A program made the translations under genes and the position numbers. DNA of 64,000 nt from Gemmatimonadota bacterium (GTDB lineage: Bacteria > Gemmatimonadota > Gemmatimonadetes > Longimicrobiales > Gaopeijiaceae), in the NCBI GenBank assembly GCA_029262115.1, contig JAJCZZ010000101.1, positions 1 through 64,000 on the forward strand. Direction: 5' to 3'. Below, piece by piece: positions 23,967-31,744 of the stretch. The number at the start of each line of letters is the position of its first letter. Positions within the stretch are counted from its first letter, which is position 1. Under the pieces are notes generated by a model. It saw only the letters and a program-made list of their open reading frames with translations. It had not been told where the DNA came from and ran no database searches.

Positions 23967-26305
23967 GCCCGCTCGAGCGACGCATCTTCTTGAAGCGGAT
24001 GGCCCTCGCCGCCGCGGCCTCCGCGGCCTCCGCGATGGTCCCCGAAGTCGCGTTCGCCGGGGAGCCCGAAGGATGGCGCGGCGATCCGTTCGAGCTGGAT
24101 TGGCGGAAGACCCCTTGCCGCTTCTGCGGGGTCGGCTGCGGCCTGTTGGTGGGGCTCGAAAACGGCCGGGCGGTGGCGGTGAAGGGCGACCCCGATTCCC
24201 CGGTCAACCGGGGTCTTTGCTGCGTGAAGGGGTACCACTCCGTGCAGGCGCTCTACGGGCGCGACCGTATCACTCGGGCACAGGTGCGGCGGGGCGGCCG
24301 GATGGTGGAGGTGCCCATGGAGGAGGCGCTCGATGTGGTGGCTGAGCGGCTCCGCGCGACGATCGACGAGCACGGCAAGGACTCCGTGGCGATGTACGGC
24401 TCGGGGCAGTGGACCATCCCCGACGGCTACGTCGCCTCCAAACTCTTCAAGGGCGCGATCGGGACCAACAACGTGGAAGCGAACGCCCGGCTGTGCATGG
24501 CCAGCGCCGTGACCGGCTTCGTGACGTCCTTCGGACTCGACGAGCCCATGGGGTGCTACGAGGACATCGACCACGCCGACGTCTTCGTATTGTGGGGCAA
24601 CAACATGGCCGAGATGCACCCGGTTCTCTTCTCTCGGATGCTGGAGCGCCGGCGTCGCGATCCTTCCGTGCGGATCATCGACCTCGCCACCCGCACGACG
24701 CGGACGAGCTACGCGGCGGACCGTTCCCTGCTCTTCACACCGCAGACGGACCTGGCGCTTGCCAACGCGATCTGCCGCGAGATCGTGGCGAACAACTGGG
24801 TGGACTCGGACTTCGTCGCGCGCCACGTGGCGTTCAAGCGGGGCAAGACCGACATCGGGTACGGGCTCGAGGACGGCTTCGCCTTCTCCGACGAGGCGAC
24901 CGACGTCTCATGGGACGACTACGTCTCCTTTCTCGATGAATATACGCCGCGGCGGGTCGAAGCCCTCTCCGGGGTGCCAGCTGCCGACATCCGGTGGCTC
25001 GCGTCGCTGTATGCCGACCCGGCTCTGAAGGTCACGTCGTACTGGTGCATGGGAATGAACCAGCACACGCGCGGGACATGGATCAACAACCTCGTCTACA
25101 ACATCCATCTCCTGGTCGGCAAGATTTCGTCCCCGGGCAACAGCCCGTTTTCGCTCACCGGGCAGCCCAGCGCCTGTGGGACGGTTCGGGAGGTGGGCAC
25201 GCTTACCCACAAGCTGCCCCACGGGGTGGTGGCGAACGAAGACGACCGGCGGCTCGCGGCGGAGATCTGGGGCGTACCCTACGAGAACATCGACCCGAAG
25301 CCCACCTACCACACGGTGGAGATGTTCCGGGCTCTCGACCGTGGAGACCTTCGCTTCATGTGGGTGCAGGTGACGAACCCGATGGTCACCATGCCCCACC
25401 TGAACCGCTACCGGGCCGGCGCCGAGAAGGACGGCCGCTTCATGGTGGTGTCGGACGTCTATCCCACTCCCACGACCGACGTGGCCGACGTGGTGCTGCC
25501 GGCGGCCATGTGGTTCGAGCAGGAGGGGCTCTTCGGGAACTCGGAAAGGCGCACGCAGCACTTCGACCAGCTCGTCGAGCCGCCCGGTGATGCCATGAGT
25601 GACACCTGGCAAATCATCGAAGTGGCCCGGCGGCTCGGGTACGGCGATCATTTTCCCTGGTCGTTCGACGACCACATCGACGCGATCTGGACGGAGTACA
25701 GCCGCTTCCACGACAATCCGAAGCACCGGATGGCGCCTCTCGACGAGTTGAAGGCCCGCCCGGGCGTGATGTGGCCTTTCGTAGACGGCCGGGAGACCAA
25801 GTGGCGCTACAACGCGCGCTATGATCCCGCGTGCGATCCGGAACAGGGGGAGTACGACTTCTACGGCAAGCCCGACCACCGTGCGTGGATCTGGCTCCGC
25901 CCGTATGAGCCGCCGCCGGAGGTGCCCGACGAGAGCTACCCGATGTGGCTCGACACCGGTAGGGTGCTGGAACACTGGCATTCGGGATCAATGACCCGCC
26001 GGGTTCCCGTTCTGCACCAGGCGCTGCCGTCTGCTTACGTGGAGATCAATCGGCGTGACGCCGCCCGGATGGGCATTGGCAACCGTGAGCGTGTGAGGCT
26101 GGTGACTCGGCGCGGCTCCATGGAGATCGAAGCGCGCATCGACTACCGGGCGCAGCCATCTGAGGGGCACGTATTCGTGCCGTTCTTCGACGAGTCGCTC
26201 CTCGTCAACGAGCTGACCCTCGACGCCTTCTGCCCCATCTCGAAGCAGCCCGACTACAAGAAGTGCGCGGTACGGGTGGAACGCATCCGAGGCGCCGCGT
26301 CGTGA
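23963..26305 (+). CDS. napA: Periplasmic nitrate reductase catalytic subunit NapA
   Basis: A 780-residue molybdo-bis-MGD enzyme reducing nitrate to nitrite in the periplasm. The Tat signal has RRIFLKR then a hydrophobic AAAASAASAMV stretch. The [4Fe-4S] site is C52-x2-C55-x3-C59 with C87 (an extra C86 precedes it) in NRGLCCVKG. The molybdenum ligand is C178 in NARLCMASAV, the NapA/NarB pattern rather than the Asp of NarG or Sec/Cys of FdhF. Substrate-channel blocks (VQVTNPMVTMPHLNRY, FGNSERRTQ) and the C-terminal molydopterin-binding domain (LEHWHSGSMTRRVP) are intact. It is somewhat shorter than the E. coli enzyme (about 830). Overlaps napD and napB by 4 bp each. Confidence 0.93.
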   Translation: MSPLERRIFLKRMALAAAASAASAMVPEVAFAGEPEGWRGDPFELDWRKTPCRFCGVGCGLLVGLENGRAVAVKGDPDSPVNRGLCCVKGYHSVQALYGRDRITRAQVRRGGRMVEVPMEEALDVVAERLRATIDEHGKDSVAMYGSGQWTIPDGYVASKLFKGAIGTNNVEANARLCMASAVTGFVTSFGLDEPMGCYEDIDHADVFVLWGNNMAEMHPVLFSRMLERRRRDPSVRIIDLATRTTRTSYAADRSLLFTPQTDLALANAICREIVANNWVDSDFVARHVAFKRGKTDIGYGLEDGFAFSDEATDVSWDDYVSFLDEYTPRRVEALSGVPAADIRWLASLYADPALKVTSYWCMGMNQHTRGTWINNLVYNIHLLVGKISSPGNSPFSLTGQPSACGTVREVGTLTHKLPHGVVANEDDRRLAAEIWGVPYENIDPKPTYHTVEMFRALDRGDLRFMWVQVTNPMVTMPHLNRYRAGAEKDGRFMVVSDVYPTPTTDVADVVLPAAMWFEQEGLFGNSERRTQHFDQLVEPPGDAMSDTWQIIEVARRLGYGDHFPWSFDDHIDAIWTEYSRFHDNPKHRMAPLDELKARPGVMWPFVDGRETKWRYNARYDPACDPEQGEYDFYGKPDHRAWIWLRPYEPPPEVPDESYPMWLDTGRVLEHWHSGSMTRRVPVLHQALPSAYVEINRRDAARMGIGNRERVRLVTRRGSMEIEARIDYRAQPSEGHVFVPFFDESLLVNELTLDAFCPISKQPDYKKCAVRVERIRGAAS

Positions 26306-27045
26306 CTGAATCTCCGGGGGGCGACGCCTCCCTGGGACGCCGCATCCTGGTCATCGGTTTGGCCAGCGTAGCGATGCTTCTTCTCGTCGTGGGGTTGGTG
26401 CCGCGATTGACCAGGGCGCCCGCGGATCCAGTCCCGCCGGGCCCGGTTCCCGGCGCCGACACGGAGTTGCCGATTGCCGAGGAGGCAGGAGCCTTCGATC
26501 GCGCTGGGGCGGACTTCTCGGTAGACCCCGCGACGGAGGGACGTGCCCGTGGCGGCAGCCGCTCGCTGGCAGGCTTTCGCGCACTGCGCGCGTATCCCGG
26601 GGCGCCCCCGCGCATTCCCCACGAGGTGACGGATGGGGAGTTCATGGGTACGGAGTGCCTCCAATGCCATGGGAGGGGCGGCTGGGCTCCGCGGATGGGC
26701 ACGTATACGCCACCGACGCCCCACCCGGAGATGAAGAACTGCCTCCAGTGTCATGTGCCGCAGAACACCGAAGGCCGCTTTCGTCCGACGGACTGGGTCG
26801 CGGCGCCCTGGCCTGAGGGGGGGCGGAGGGCGATGGAGGGCAGTCCCCTCGTTATGCCACACGACCTCACCATGCGCGGTGCTTGCCTGGCGTGCCACGG
26901 CGGCCCCTCCGCCGTGGCCGAGATCCGCACCACGCACCCCGAGCGGGTGAACTGCCGGCAGTGCCACGTTCCGTCGGTAGCCGACACGACGGCGGTGTTC
27001 ACCCGGCCCATCGGGGTCCGGTCCGGGGCGGGAGACCAGGGGTGA
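26302..27045 (+). CDS. napB: Tetraheme NapB-like cytochrome (duplicated NapB module)
   Basis: A 247-residue membrane-anchored or exported cytochrome c (hydrophobic segment about 15-33). Four CXXCH sites: C119-C122-H123, C147-C150-H151, C195-C198-H199 and C218-C221-H222. The first pair lies in a true NapB pattern (AYPGAPPRIPHEV ... CLQCH ... HPEMKNCLQCHVP). The second pair repeats the same pattern (PLVMPHDLTM ... CLACHG ... HPERVNCRQCHVP). NapB normally has two hemes, so this looks like a tandem duplication within one chain. It should pass electrons to NapA. GTG start inside the napA stop. Confidence 0.85.
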   Translation: MTESPGGDASLGRRILVIGLASVAMLLLVVGLVPRLTRAPADPVPPGPVPGADTELPIAEEAGAFDRAGADFSVDPATEGRARGGSRSLAGFRALRAYPGAPPRIPHEVTDGEFMGTECLQCHGRGGWAPRMGTYTPPTPHPEMKNCLQCHVPQNTEGRFRPTDWVAAPWPEGGRRAMEGSPLVMPHDLTMRGACLACHGGPSAVAEIRTTHPERVNCRQCHVPSVADTTAVFTRPIGVRSGAGDQG

Positions 27046-27647
27046 GAGGCGGGCTCGCGTTCATCGCTGTCGTGGCGTCCGTGGCGGTTGCGGCGTGCGG
27101 CACCGAGGCTCGCCCTGGCGAGGGTATTCCTGTGGCGTTGGAGCCCGTCGATGGACCGCCGCCGGCTCTCGTGACTGTGCCGCGGGGTCCCGTGCGGGAG
27201 CGGGTAGGCCCCGGTGGCTCGCGTTTCGAGGTGGCCTCACGAACACCCGAACTCGAACAGTATCCGTGCGCGGCGTGCCACGCGGACGGCGCTTCGCCTT
27301 CGCCCGCCCGTGAACCCGACGTCCATGGCGACATACAGCCCGTGCACCCGTCAGCGGCAGGGGCCACTTGTGCGACGTGCCACACGGCCGAGGATCCCGC
27401 CCGCCTTCGAGCGGCGGACGGCTCACCGGTGGGTCTCGACGACGCCTATCTGCTGTGCGCCGGCTGCCATTATCAGGAGGCGGACGACTGGGCCGGCGGT
27501 GCCCACGGGAAGCGGCTTGCCGTGTGGCGGGGACAGAGGGTCGTGCTGAACTGCACCGGCTGCCACGACCCTCACAGTCCGGCGTTTCCCCAGCGGATTC
27601 CCCACCCGGGTCCCCGGATCCCGCGCACCGGCGGAGGGGCCCCGTGA
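27042..27647 (+). CDS. Tetraheme cytochrome c lipoprotein
   Basis: A 201-residue protein with a lipoprotein signal (FIAVVASVAVAACGTE, lipobox VAAC). Four heme sites: C76-C79-H80 (CAACH), C110-C113-H114 (CATCH), C139-C142-H143 (CAGCH), C171-C174-H175 (CTGCH). The end pattern G-x-HG ... VVLNCTGCHDPHSP is that of doubled-CXXCH cytochromes. It lies between NapB and the FeS/NrfD module and likely carries electrons from the quinol-oxidising unit to NapB, the role NapC or NapM has elsewhere. GTG start inside the napB stop. Confidence 0.82.
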   Translation: MRGGLAFIAVVASVAVAACGTEARPGEGIPVALEPVDGPPPALVTVPRGPVRERVGPGGSRFEVASRTPELEQYPCAACHADGASPSPAREPDVHGDIQPVHPSAAGATCATCHTAEDPARLRAADGSPVGLDDAYLLCAGCHYQEADDWAGGAHGKRLAVWRGQRVVLNCTGCHDPHSPAFPQRIPHPGPRIPRTGGGAP

Positions 27648-28801
27648 TCGATTATTCGGAGCCCCGGACCTGCGGCACGACCGCGAACAACACGCGGGGG
27701 CGCGACCTCACGTTCGAGGACGTTCTGCGCTTCGCGGGCAGAGAGGAGGCGCGGTCGGGTCTTCCTCCCGACGTCCTGACTTCGCCCCCGGCAGCGGCAA
27801 CTGCGTCGTGTGGGTCGGGTTGCGGCTGCGGGTCGGCCGAGCGTGGTTTCGAAGGCACCGGAACCGCTGCCGCCGCGGCCTTGCAGCGCCCGGTCGACCG
27901 GCGTCGAGCGCTGGGGCTGATGTTCGGAGCGGCAGCGGCCGGGAGCCAGGCCGTCGCTGCGTGCTCGCCTCTGGGCGGTGACTCTGAGGCTCGGCAGGCG
28001 AAGGTTCTGGAGTGGGAGGAGTACTTCAAGGGCAACTTCCGGCTCATGACCGGGGAGGAGAAATCCGACACGATCCGTCGCCTTGAGCGCCTCGCGGAAC
28101 TGCGAACGGGGCGGAACGTGTCGATCAAGGCCACGGAGGCCACTCCCGGCGTGATGTTTGGCTATGCCTTCAACATCTCCAAGTGCAAGGGCTACCGGGA
28201 TTGTGTGTCCGCCTGCATCGAGGAGAACAACCTCGACCGCCGCAGCGGCACGCAGTACATCCGGATCTTCGAGATGGAGGACGGCGAGATCGACTTCGAT
28301 CACGCCGACGCCGGATACGCCCACGCAGTCCCGGCCGAAGGGCATTTCTACCTCGGCACTCAGTGCTTCCAGTGCGCGAACCCTCCCTGCGTGGCGGTCT
28401 GCCCGGTCGGCGCTACGTGGCAGGAGCCCGACGGCATCACGGTCGTCGACTACGACTGGTGCATCGGCTGCCGCTACTGCGAGGCGGCCTGTCCCTACTG
28501 GGCCCGGCGCTTCAACTGGGCCGAGCCCGATGTGCCGGCCGAGGAGCTGAACCCCAACCAGCACTATCTGGGCAATCGCGCCCGCAGTCGCGGCGTGGTC
28601 GAGAAGTGCACGTTCTGCATCCAACGCACGCGGGAGGGTCGGCTACCCGCGTGCGCGGAGGCGTGCCCGACCGGCGCACGCGTGTTCGGCAACCTTCTCG
28701 ACCCCGACTCGGAGATCCGCTGGGTTCTGGAGCACAAACGCGTGTTCCGGCTCAAGGAAGAGCTGGGGACCGAGCCACGCTTCTGGTACTTCGCGGACTG
28801 A
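27644..28801 (+). CDS. Periplasmic ferredoxin-type FeS subunit (NrfC/HybA-like)
   Basis: A 385-residue protein. Residues about 140-385 hold four [4Fe-4S] motifs: CKGYRDCVSAC, CFQCANPPCVAVCP, CIGCRYCEAACP and CTFCIQ...CAEACP, as in NrfC, PsrB and HybA. A Tat-type signal (DRRRALGLMFGAAAAG ... AVAAC) sits unusually at about residues 85-107, after a Cys/Gly-rich stretch (SCGSGCGCGS) and a GRDLTFEDVLRFAG segment. Either the extension is real, making the signal internal, or translation starts at TTG 27881, which would give a normal Tat lipoprotein. GTG 27644 overlaps the preceding stop by 4 bp, favouring the long form. It should pair with the NrfD protein. Confidence 0.87.
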   Translation: MIDYSEPRTCGTTANNTRGRDLTFEDVLRFAGREEARSGLPPDVLTSPPAAATASCGSGCGCGSAERGFEGTGTAAAAALQRPVDRRRALGLMFGAAAAGSQAVAACSPLGGDSEARQAKVLEWEEYFKGNFRLMTGEEKSDTIRRLERLAELRTGRNVSIKATEATPGVMFGYAFNISKCKGYRDCVSACIEENNLDRRSGTQYIRIFEMEDGEIDFDHADAGYAHAVPAEGHFYLGTQCFQCANPPCVAVCPVGATWQEPDGITVVDYDWCIGCRYCEAACPYWARRFNWAEPDVPAEELNPNQHYLGNRARSRGVVEKCTFCIQRTREGRLPACAEACPTGARVFGNLLDPDSEIRWVLEHKRVFRLKEELGTEPRFWYFAD

Positions 28802-28807
28802 GCGAGC

Positions 28808-30058
28808 ATGCACCTCAAGGCCTTCGTCCGCGACGCCCTGCTCTCCGCCACCGGAGGGGGGCGCGCCTACCACCTGTGGATGGGCTCCCTCACGCTGGTG
28901 ATGCTCGTCGGCGGTTACGCATACGGTGTGCAGCTTCGCGAGGGGCTCGTGGTCACGGGAATGAGCGACCACGTGAGTTGGGGCCTCTACATCTCCAACT
29001 TCACGTTCCTTGTCGGGCTTGCCGCGGCTGCAGTGATGTTGGTCCTGCCCGCTTATGTCCTGGGCGACGTCGATTTCGCCCGCGCGGTGCTGATCGCCGA
29101 GGGCGTGGCGGTGGCGGCGCTCCTCATGTGTCTGGCCTTCGTGACGGTCGATCTCGGCGGCCCCCACCGGGTGTGGCACCTCATTCCGGGCATCGGACTG
29201 CTGAACTGGCCACGCTCGCTGTTGGCCTGGGACGTTGTCGTCCTCAATGGCTATCTCGCACTCAACCTGCTCATCCCCCTCTACATTCTGTACTCGCACT
29301 ACACCGGGCGAGAGGCTGACAAACGCAAGTACGTGCCGTTCGTCTATCTCTCGGTGGCGTGGGCCGTGAGCATCCACATGGTGACGGCGTTCCTGTATGC
29401 TGGTCTGCCGGCGAGGCCGTTCTGGAATACATCACTGATGGGCCCGCGCTTCTTGGCCTCCGCGTTCGCTGCAGGCCCGGCATTCATGATCGTCGCGCTC
29501 TGGTTCATCCGATCGCGCACACCGTACGACGTGGGCGACGCCGTCTTCCGCAAGCTGGCGATGATCGTCGCGGTGGCCGCGCAGATCAACCTGGTCATGC
29601 TGGGCTCGGAGATCTTCAAGGAGTTCTACGCGCCGACGCATCACGCGCAGAGCGCTCGTTACCTCTTCTTCGGACTTGGGGAGGCTGACGCGCTCACGGG
29701 ATGGATCTGGACTGCGATCGCGTTGAACGTTTCGGCCACGGCCGTGCTCACCGTCCACTCGTTGAGGCGTGATCCTCGATGGCTGATGCCGGCGTGCATC
29801 GTCCTCTTCGTCGCGATCTGGATGGAAAAGGGCATGGGAATGGTGGTTCCGGGCTTTATCCCCTCTCCGCTGGGTGAGGTGGTCGAGTACAGTCCGACCT
29901 GGGTGGAGTTCGCAGTCACCGCTGGCATCTGGGCGATGGGCTTGTTCGTCTTCACCGTGCTTGTACGTGTGGCGATCCCGATTGAACTGGGCGCGGTCCG
30001 TGCCCCGGGAGTGCCGCGCCCTCGAGGCGGAGAAGCCACCGCCCTGGGGAGAGCCTGA
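28808..30058 (+). CDS. nrfD: NrfD/PsrC-family quinol-oxidising membrane subunit
   Basis: A 416-residue integral membrane protein with about ten hydrophobic segments, matching the long NrfD/HybB type. It has the N-terminal SDHVSWGLYISNFTFLVG segment, DLGGPHRVWHLI (conserved PxR-type turn), LLAWDVVVLNGYL and HMVTAFLYAGLPARPFWNT. A late EIFKEFYAPTHHAQS and a GFIPSPLGEVVEYSPTW loop match HybB-like proteins. These subunits oxidise (mena)quinol and reduce the partner FeS protein. It begins 6 bp after the FeS gene. Confidence 0.9.
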   Translation: MHLKAFVRDALLSATGGGRAYHLWMGSLTLVMLVGGYAYGVQLREGLVVTGMSDHVSWGLYISNFTFLVGLAAAAVMLVLPAYVLGDVDFARAVLIAEGVAVAALLMCLAFVTVDLGGPHRVWHLIPGIGLLNWPRSLLAWDVVVLNGYLALNLLIPLYILYSHYTGREADKRKYVPFVYLSVAWAVSIHMVTAFLYAGLPARPFWNTSLMGPRFLASAFAAGPAFMIVALWFIRSRTPYDVGDAVFRKLAMIVAVAAQINLVMLGSEIFKEFYAPTHHAQSARYLFFGLGEADALTGWIWTAIALNVSATAVLTVHSLRRDPRWLMPACIVLFVAIWMEKGMGMVVPGFIPSPLGEVVEYSPTWVEFAVTAGIWAMGLFVFTVLVRVAIPIELGAVRAPGVPRPRGGEATALGRA

Positions 30059-30059
30059 G

Positions 30060-30476
30060 GTGATCCTGTCCCGGACGGCCGTCCACGCTCTCCGCGCAGC
30101 GGTCCACCTGGCCGCCCAAGCGGACACTGGACCGGTCCGGGCGGACGATATTGCCGAGGCACTGGGCGTTCCCCGGAATTACCTCTCCAAAATCCTGCAC
30201 GCGTTGGCTCGGAATGGCCTCCTCGTGTCGACCCGTGGGCCGCATGGAGGGTTCGTACTCGCACGGGCACCGTCTGACATTCCCCTCCGAGAGGTCATTG
30301 CACCCTTCGACGACATCACGGATCAGTCCGGGTGCCTTCTTGGCCGGGACCGGTGCAGCGACGCGGACCCGTGTCCCGCGCACGGCGCCTGGAAGGAGAT
30401 CTCCCAGCGCCTTCGTGCTTTTCTGACCGAGACGACCCTCGCGCAACTGCCGGGCGACGTCGCGGACGACCTCTAG
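30060..30476 (+). CDS. Rrf2-family Fe-S transcriptional regulator
   Basis: A 138-residue winged-helix regulator from GTG 30060, one base after the nrfD stop. The Rrf2 opening is LSRTAVHALRAAVHLA, the recognition helix region is VPRNYLSKILHALARNGLL, and the wing is TRGPHGGFVLARAP. Three cysteines C92-x6-C99-x5-C105, followed by H108, match the [2Fe-2S]/[4Fe-4S] cluster spacing of NsrR/RirA/IscR relatives. NsrR-type proteins lose DNA binding when NO attacks the cluster. Given its place inside the nitrate-reduction operon, sensing NO or cluster status is the best guess. Confidence 0.88.
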   Translation: MILSRTAVHALRAAVHLAAQADTGPVRADDIAEALGVPRNYLSKILHALARNGLLVSTRGPHGGFVLARAPSDIPLREVIAPFDDITDQSGCLLGRDRCSDADPCPAHGAWKEISQRLRAFLTETTLAQLPGDVADDL

Positions 30477-30502
30477 ACCCATGATGTGAAAGGGACCTGT
30501 GT

Positions 30503-31699
30503 ATGTCGATTCGCACCTGGTTTTCCGGAGTAGTCCTAGGGGGGTTGTTCGCGACGCCGGTGGCCCTCGCTGGCCAGGTCCAGCCTACCTGGTCTGGCCA
30601 GATCCGTCCCCGCCACGAGGTGCGCGACCCGACCCCAAGCGGGGTCGACGAGTTCACGTCGATGCGGACTCGAATCGGGTTGGCTGCGGTCGCCGCCTCG
30701 GGACTTCGCGTCGTTATCGAGGTGCAGGACGTGCGGCTTTGGGGCGAAGAAACCTCGACTCTCGGCGACTTCTCCGCGGATCAACTGGACGTGCATCAGG
30801 CGTTCGTCCGCTGGACTCCACCTGGGGCGGCGTGGCTCACCGCCACCATAGGGCGCCAGGAGACCTCCTTCGGGGGCCAGCGCCTCGTGGGTGCCGTCGA
30901 CTGGACGCAGCAGGCTCGGGCCTTCGACGGAGCGAGACTCGACTTCGCCGGTGCGAGGGCCAGGGTCGCGTTCATCGGGCACACGCTCGCGGACGCGAGC
31001 AGCCCCGGGCATGAGCGTGACGCTCGTCTCCTGGGGGGCTACGCGACCGTGGATGAGATCGGCCCCGGCGCGCTCGACCTCTACGTATTGCACGATTGGA
31101 TCGATGGTCCCGCCGCCACGAGCCGGGCGACGTTCGGAGGGCGGTGGGCGGTCGGTTCGGGCCCCGTTCTGGGTCGCCTGGAGGGTTCCCTGCAGCGTGG
31201 GGACATCGCCGGTCGTGACGCCGCCGCCTGGATGCTCGGCGGCCGAATCGGTGTCCCGCTGCAGGGGGGGCGCGGAAGCGTGGCGCTGTGGTACGACCAC
31301 CTTTCCGGGGACGACCCGGATGACCCCGACGCGGGGGCCTTCGACACGCTCTTCGCCACGAACCACAAGTTCTACGGCTTTGCCGACCTCTTCCTGAACA
31401 TCCCGCGCGACACGGGGGGGCGGGGTCTACGGGACGTGGCTCTGAAGGCGTCTCTCGGCGTTGCCGAGGCGACCTCGCTGTCCGCCGACCTCCACGGCTT
31501 CTGGGCCGCCCGTGACGCCGGCCTGGTCAGCGGGCACTTCGGCGACGAAGTCGACCTTACGCTACGGCACCGGGTATCTACCGGGCTGTCGGTCACCGGT
31601 GGGCTCAGCTTCGTACGCCAGGACGACGCGCTGGCAGCGGTCGGCCGCCTGAGCGAGAACATGACGTTCGGCTACGTGATGCTCGACGCGCGCTTTTGA
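30503..31699 (+). CDS. Outer-membrane porin, alginate-export-like
   Basis: A 398-residue beta-barrel protein with a signal peptide (MSIRTWFSGVVLGGLFATPVALAG). It has the motif series of the alginate-export/AlgE-like family: QIRPRHEVRDP, TSMRTRIGLAA, DVHQAFVRWTPPG, IGRQETSFGGQRLVG and ARAFDGARLDF. The C-terminal strand ends in phenylalanine (YVMLDARF), the usual barrel-assembly signal. It begins 27 bp after the Rrf2 gene, so it probably supplies an anion channel for nitrate or nitrite rather than alginate; that is inferred from position. Convergent with the ALDH gene 46 bp away. Confidence 0.82.
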   Translation: MSIRTWFSGVVLGGLFATPVALAGQVQPTWSGQIRPRHEVRDPTPSGVDEFTSMRTRIGLAAVAASGLRVVIEVQDVRLWGEETSTLGDFSADQLDVHQAFVRWTPPGAAWLTATIGRQETSFGGQRLVGAVDWTQQARAFDGARLDFAGARARVAFIGHTLADASSPGHERDARLLGGYATVDEIGPGALDLYVLHDWIDGPAATSRATFGGRWAVGSGPVLGRLEGSLQRGDIAGRDAAAWMLGGRIGVPLQGGRGSVALWYDHLSGDDPDDPDAGAFDTLFATNHKFYGFADLFLNIPRDTGGRGLRDVALKASLGVAEATSLSADLHGFWAARDAGLVSGHFGDEVDLTLRHRVSTGLSVTGGLSFVRQDDALAAVGRLSENMTFGYVMLDARF

Positions 31700-31744
31700 C
31701 GACCCGCGCGAGTGGGCCGACGGCCTCTCCGGCGTGCGCTCGTC

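Noticed and set aside
23963-26305. Formate dehydrogenase or assimilatory nitrate reductase
   Set aside because: The Tat signal, preceding napD, following NapB-type cytochrome and NARxCMAS motif fit periplasmic NapA better.
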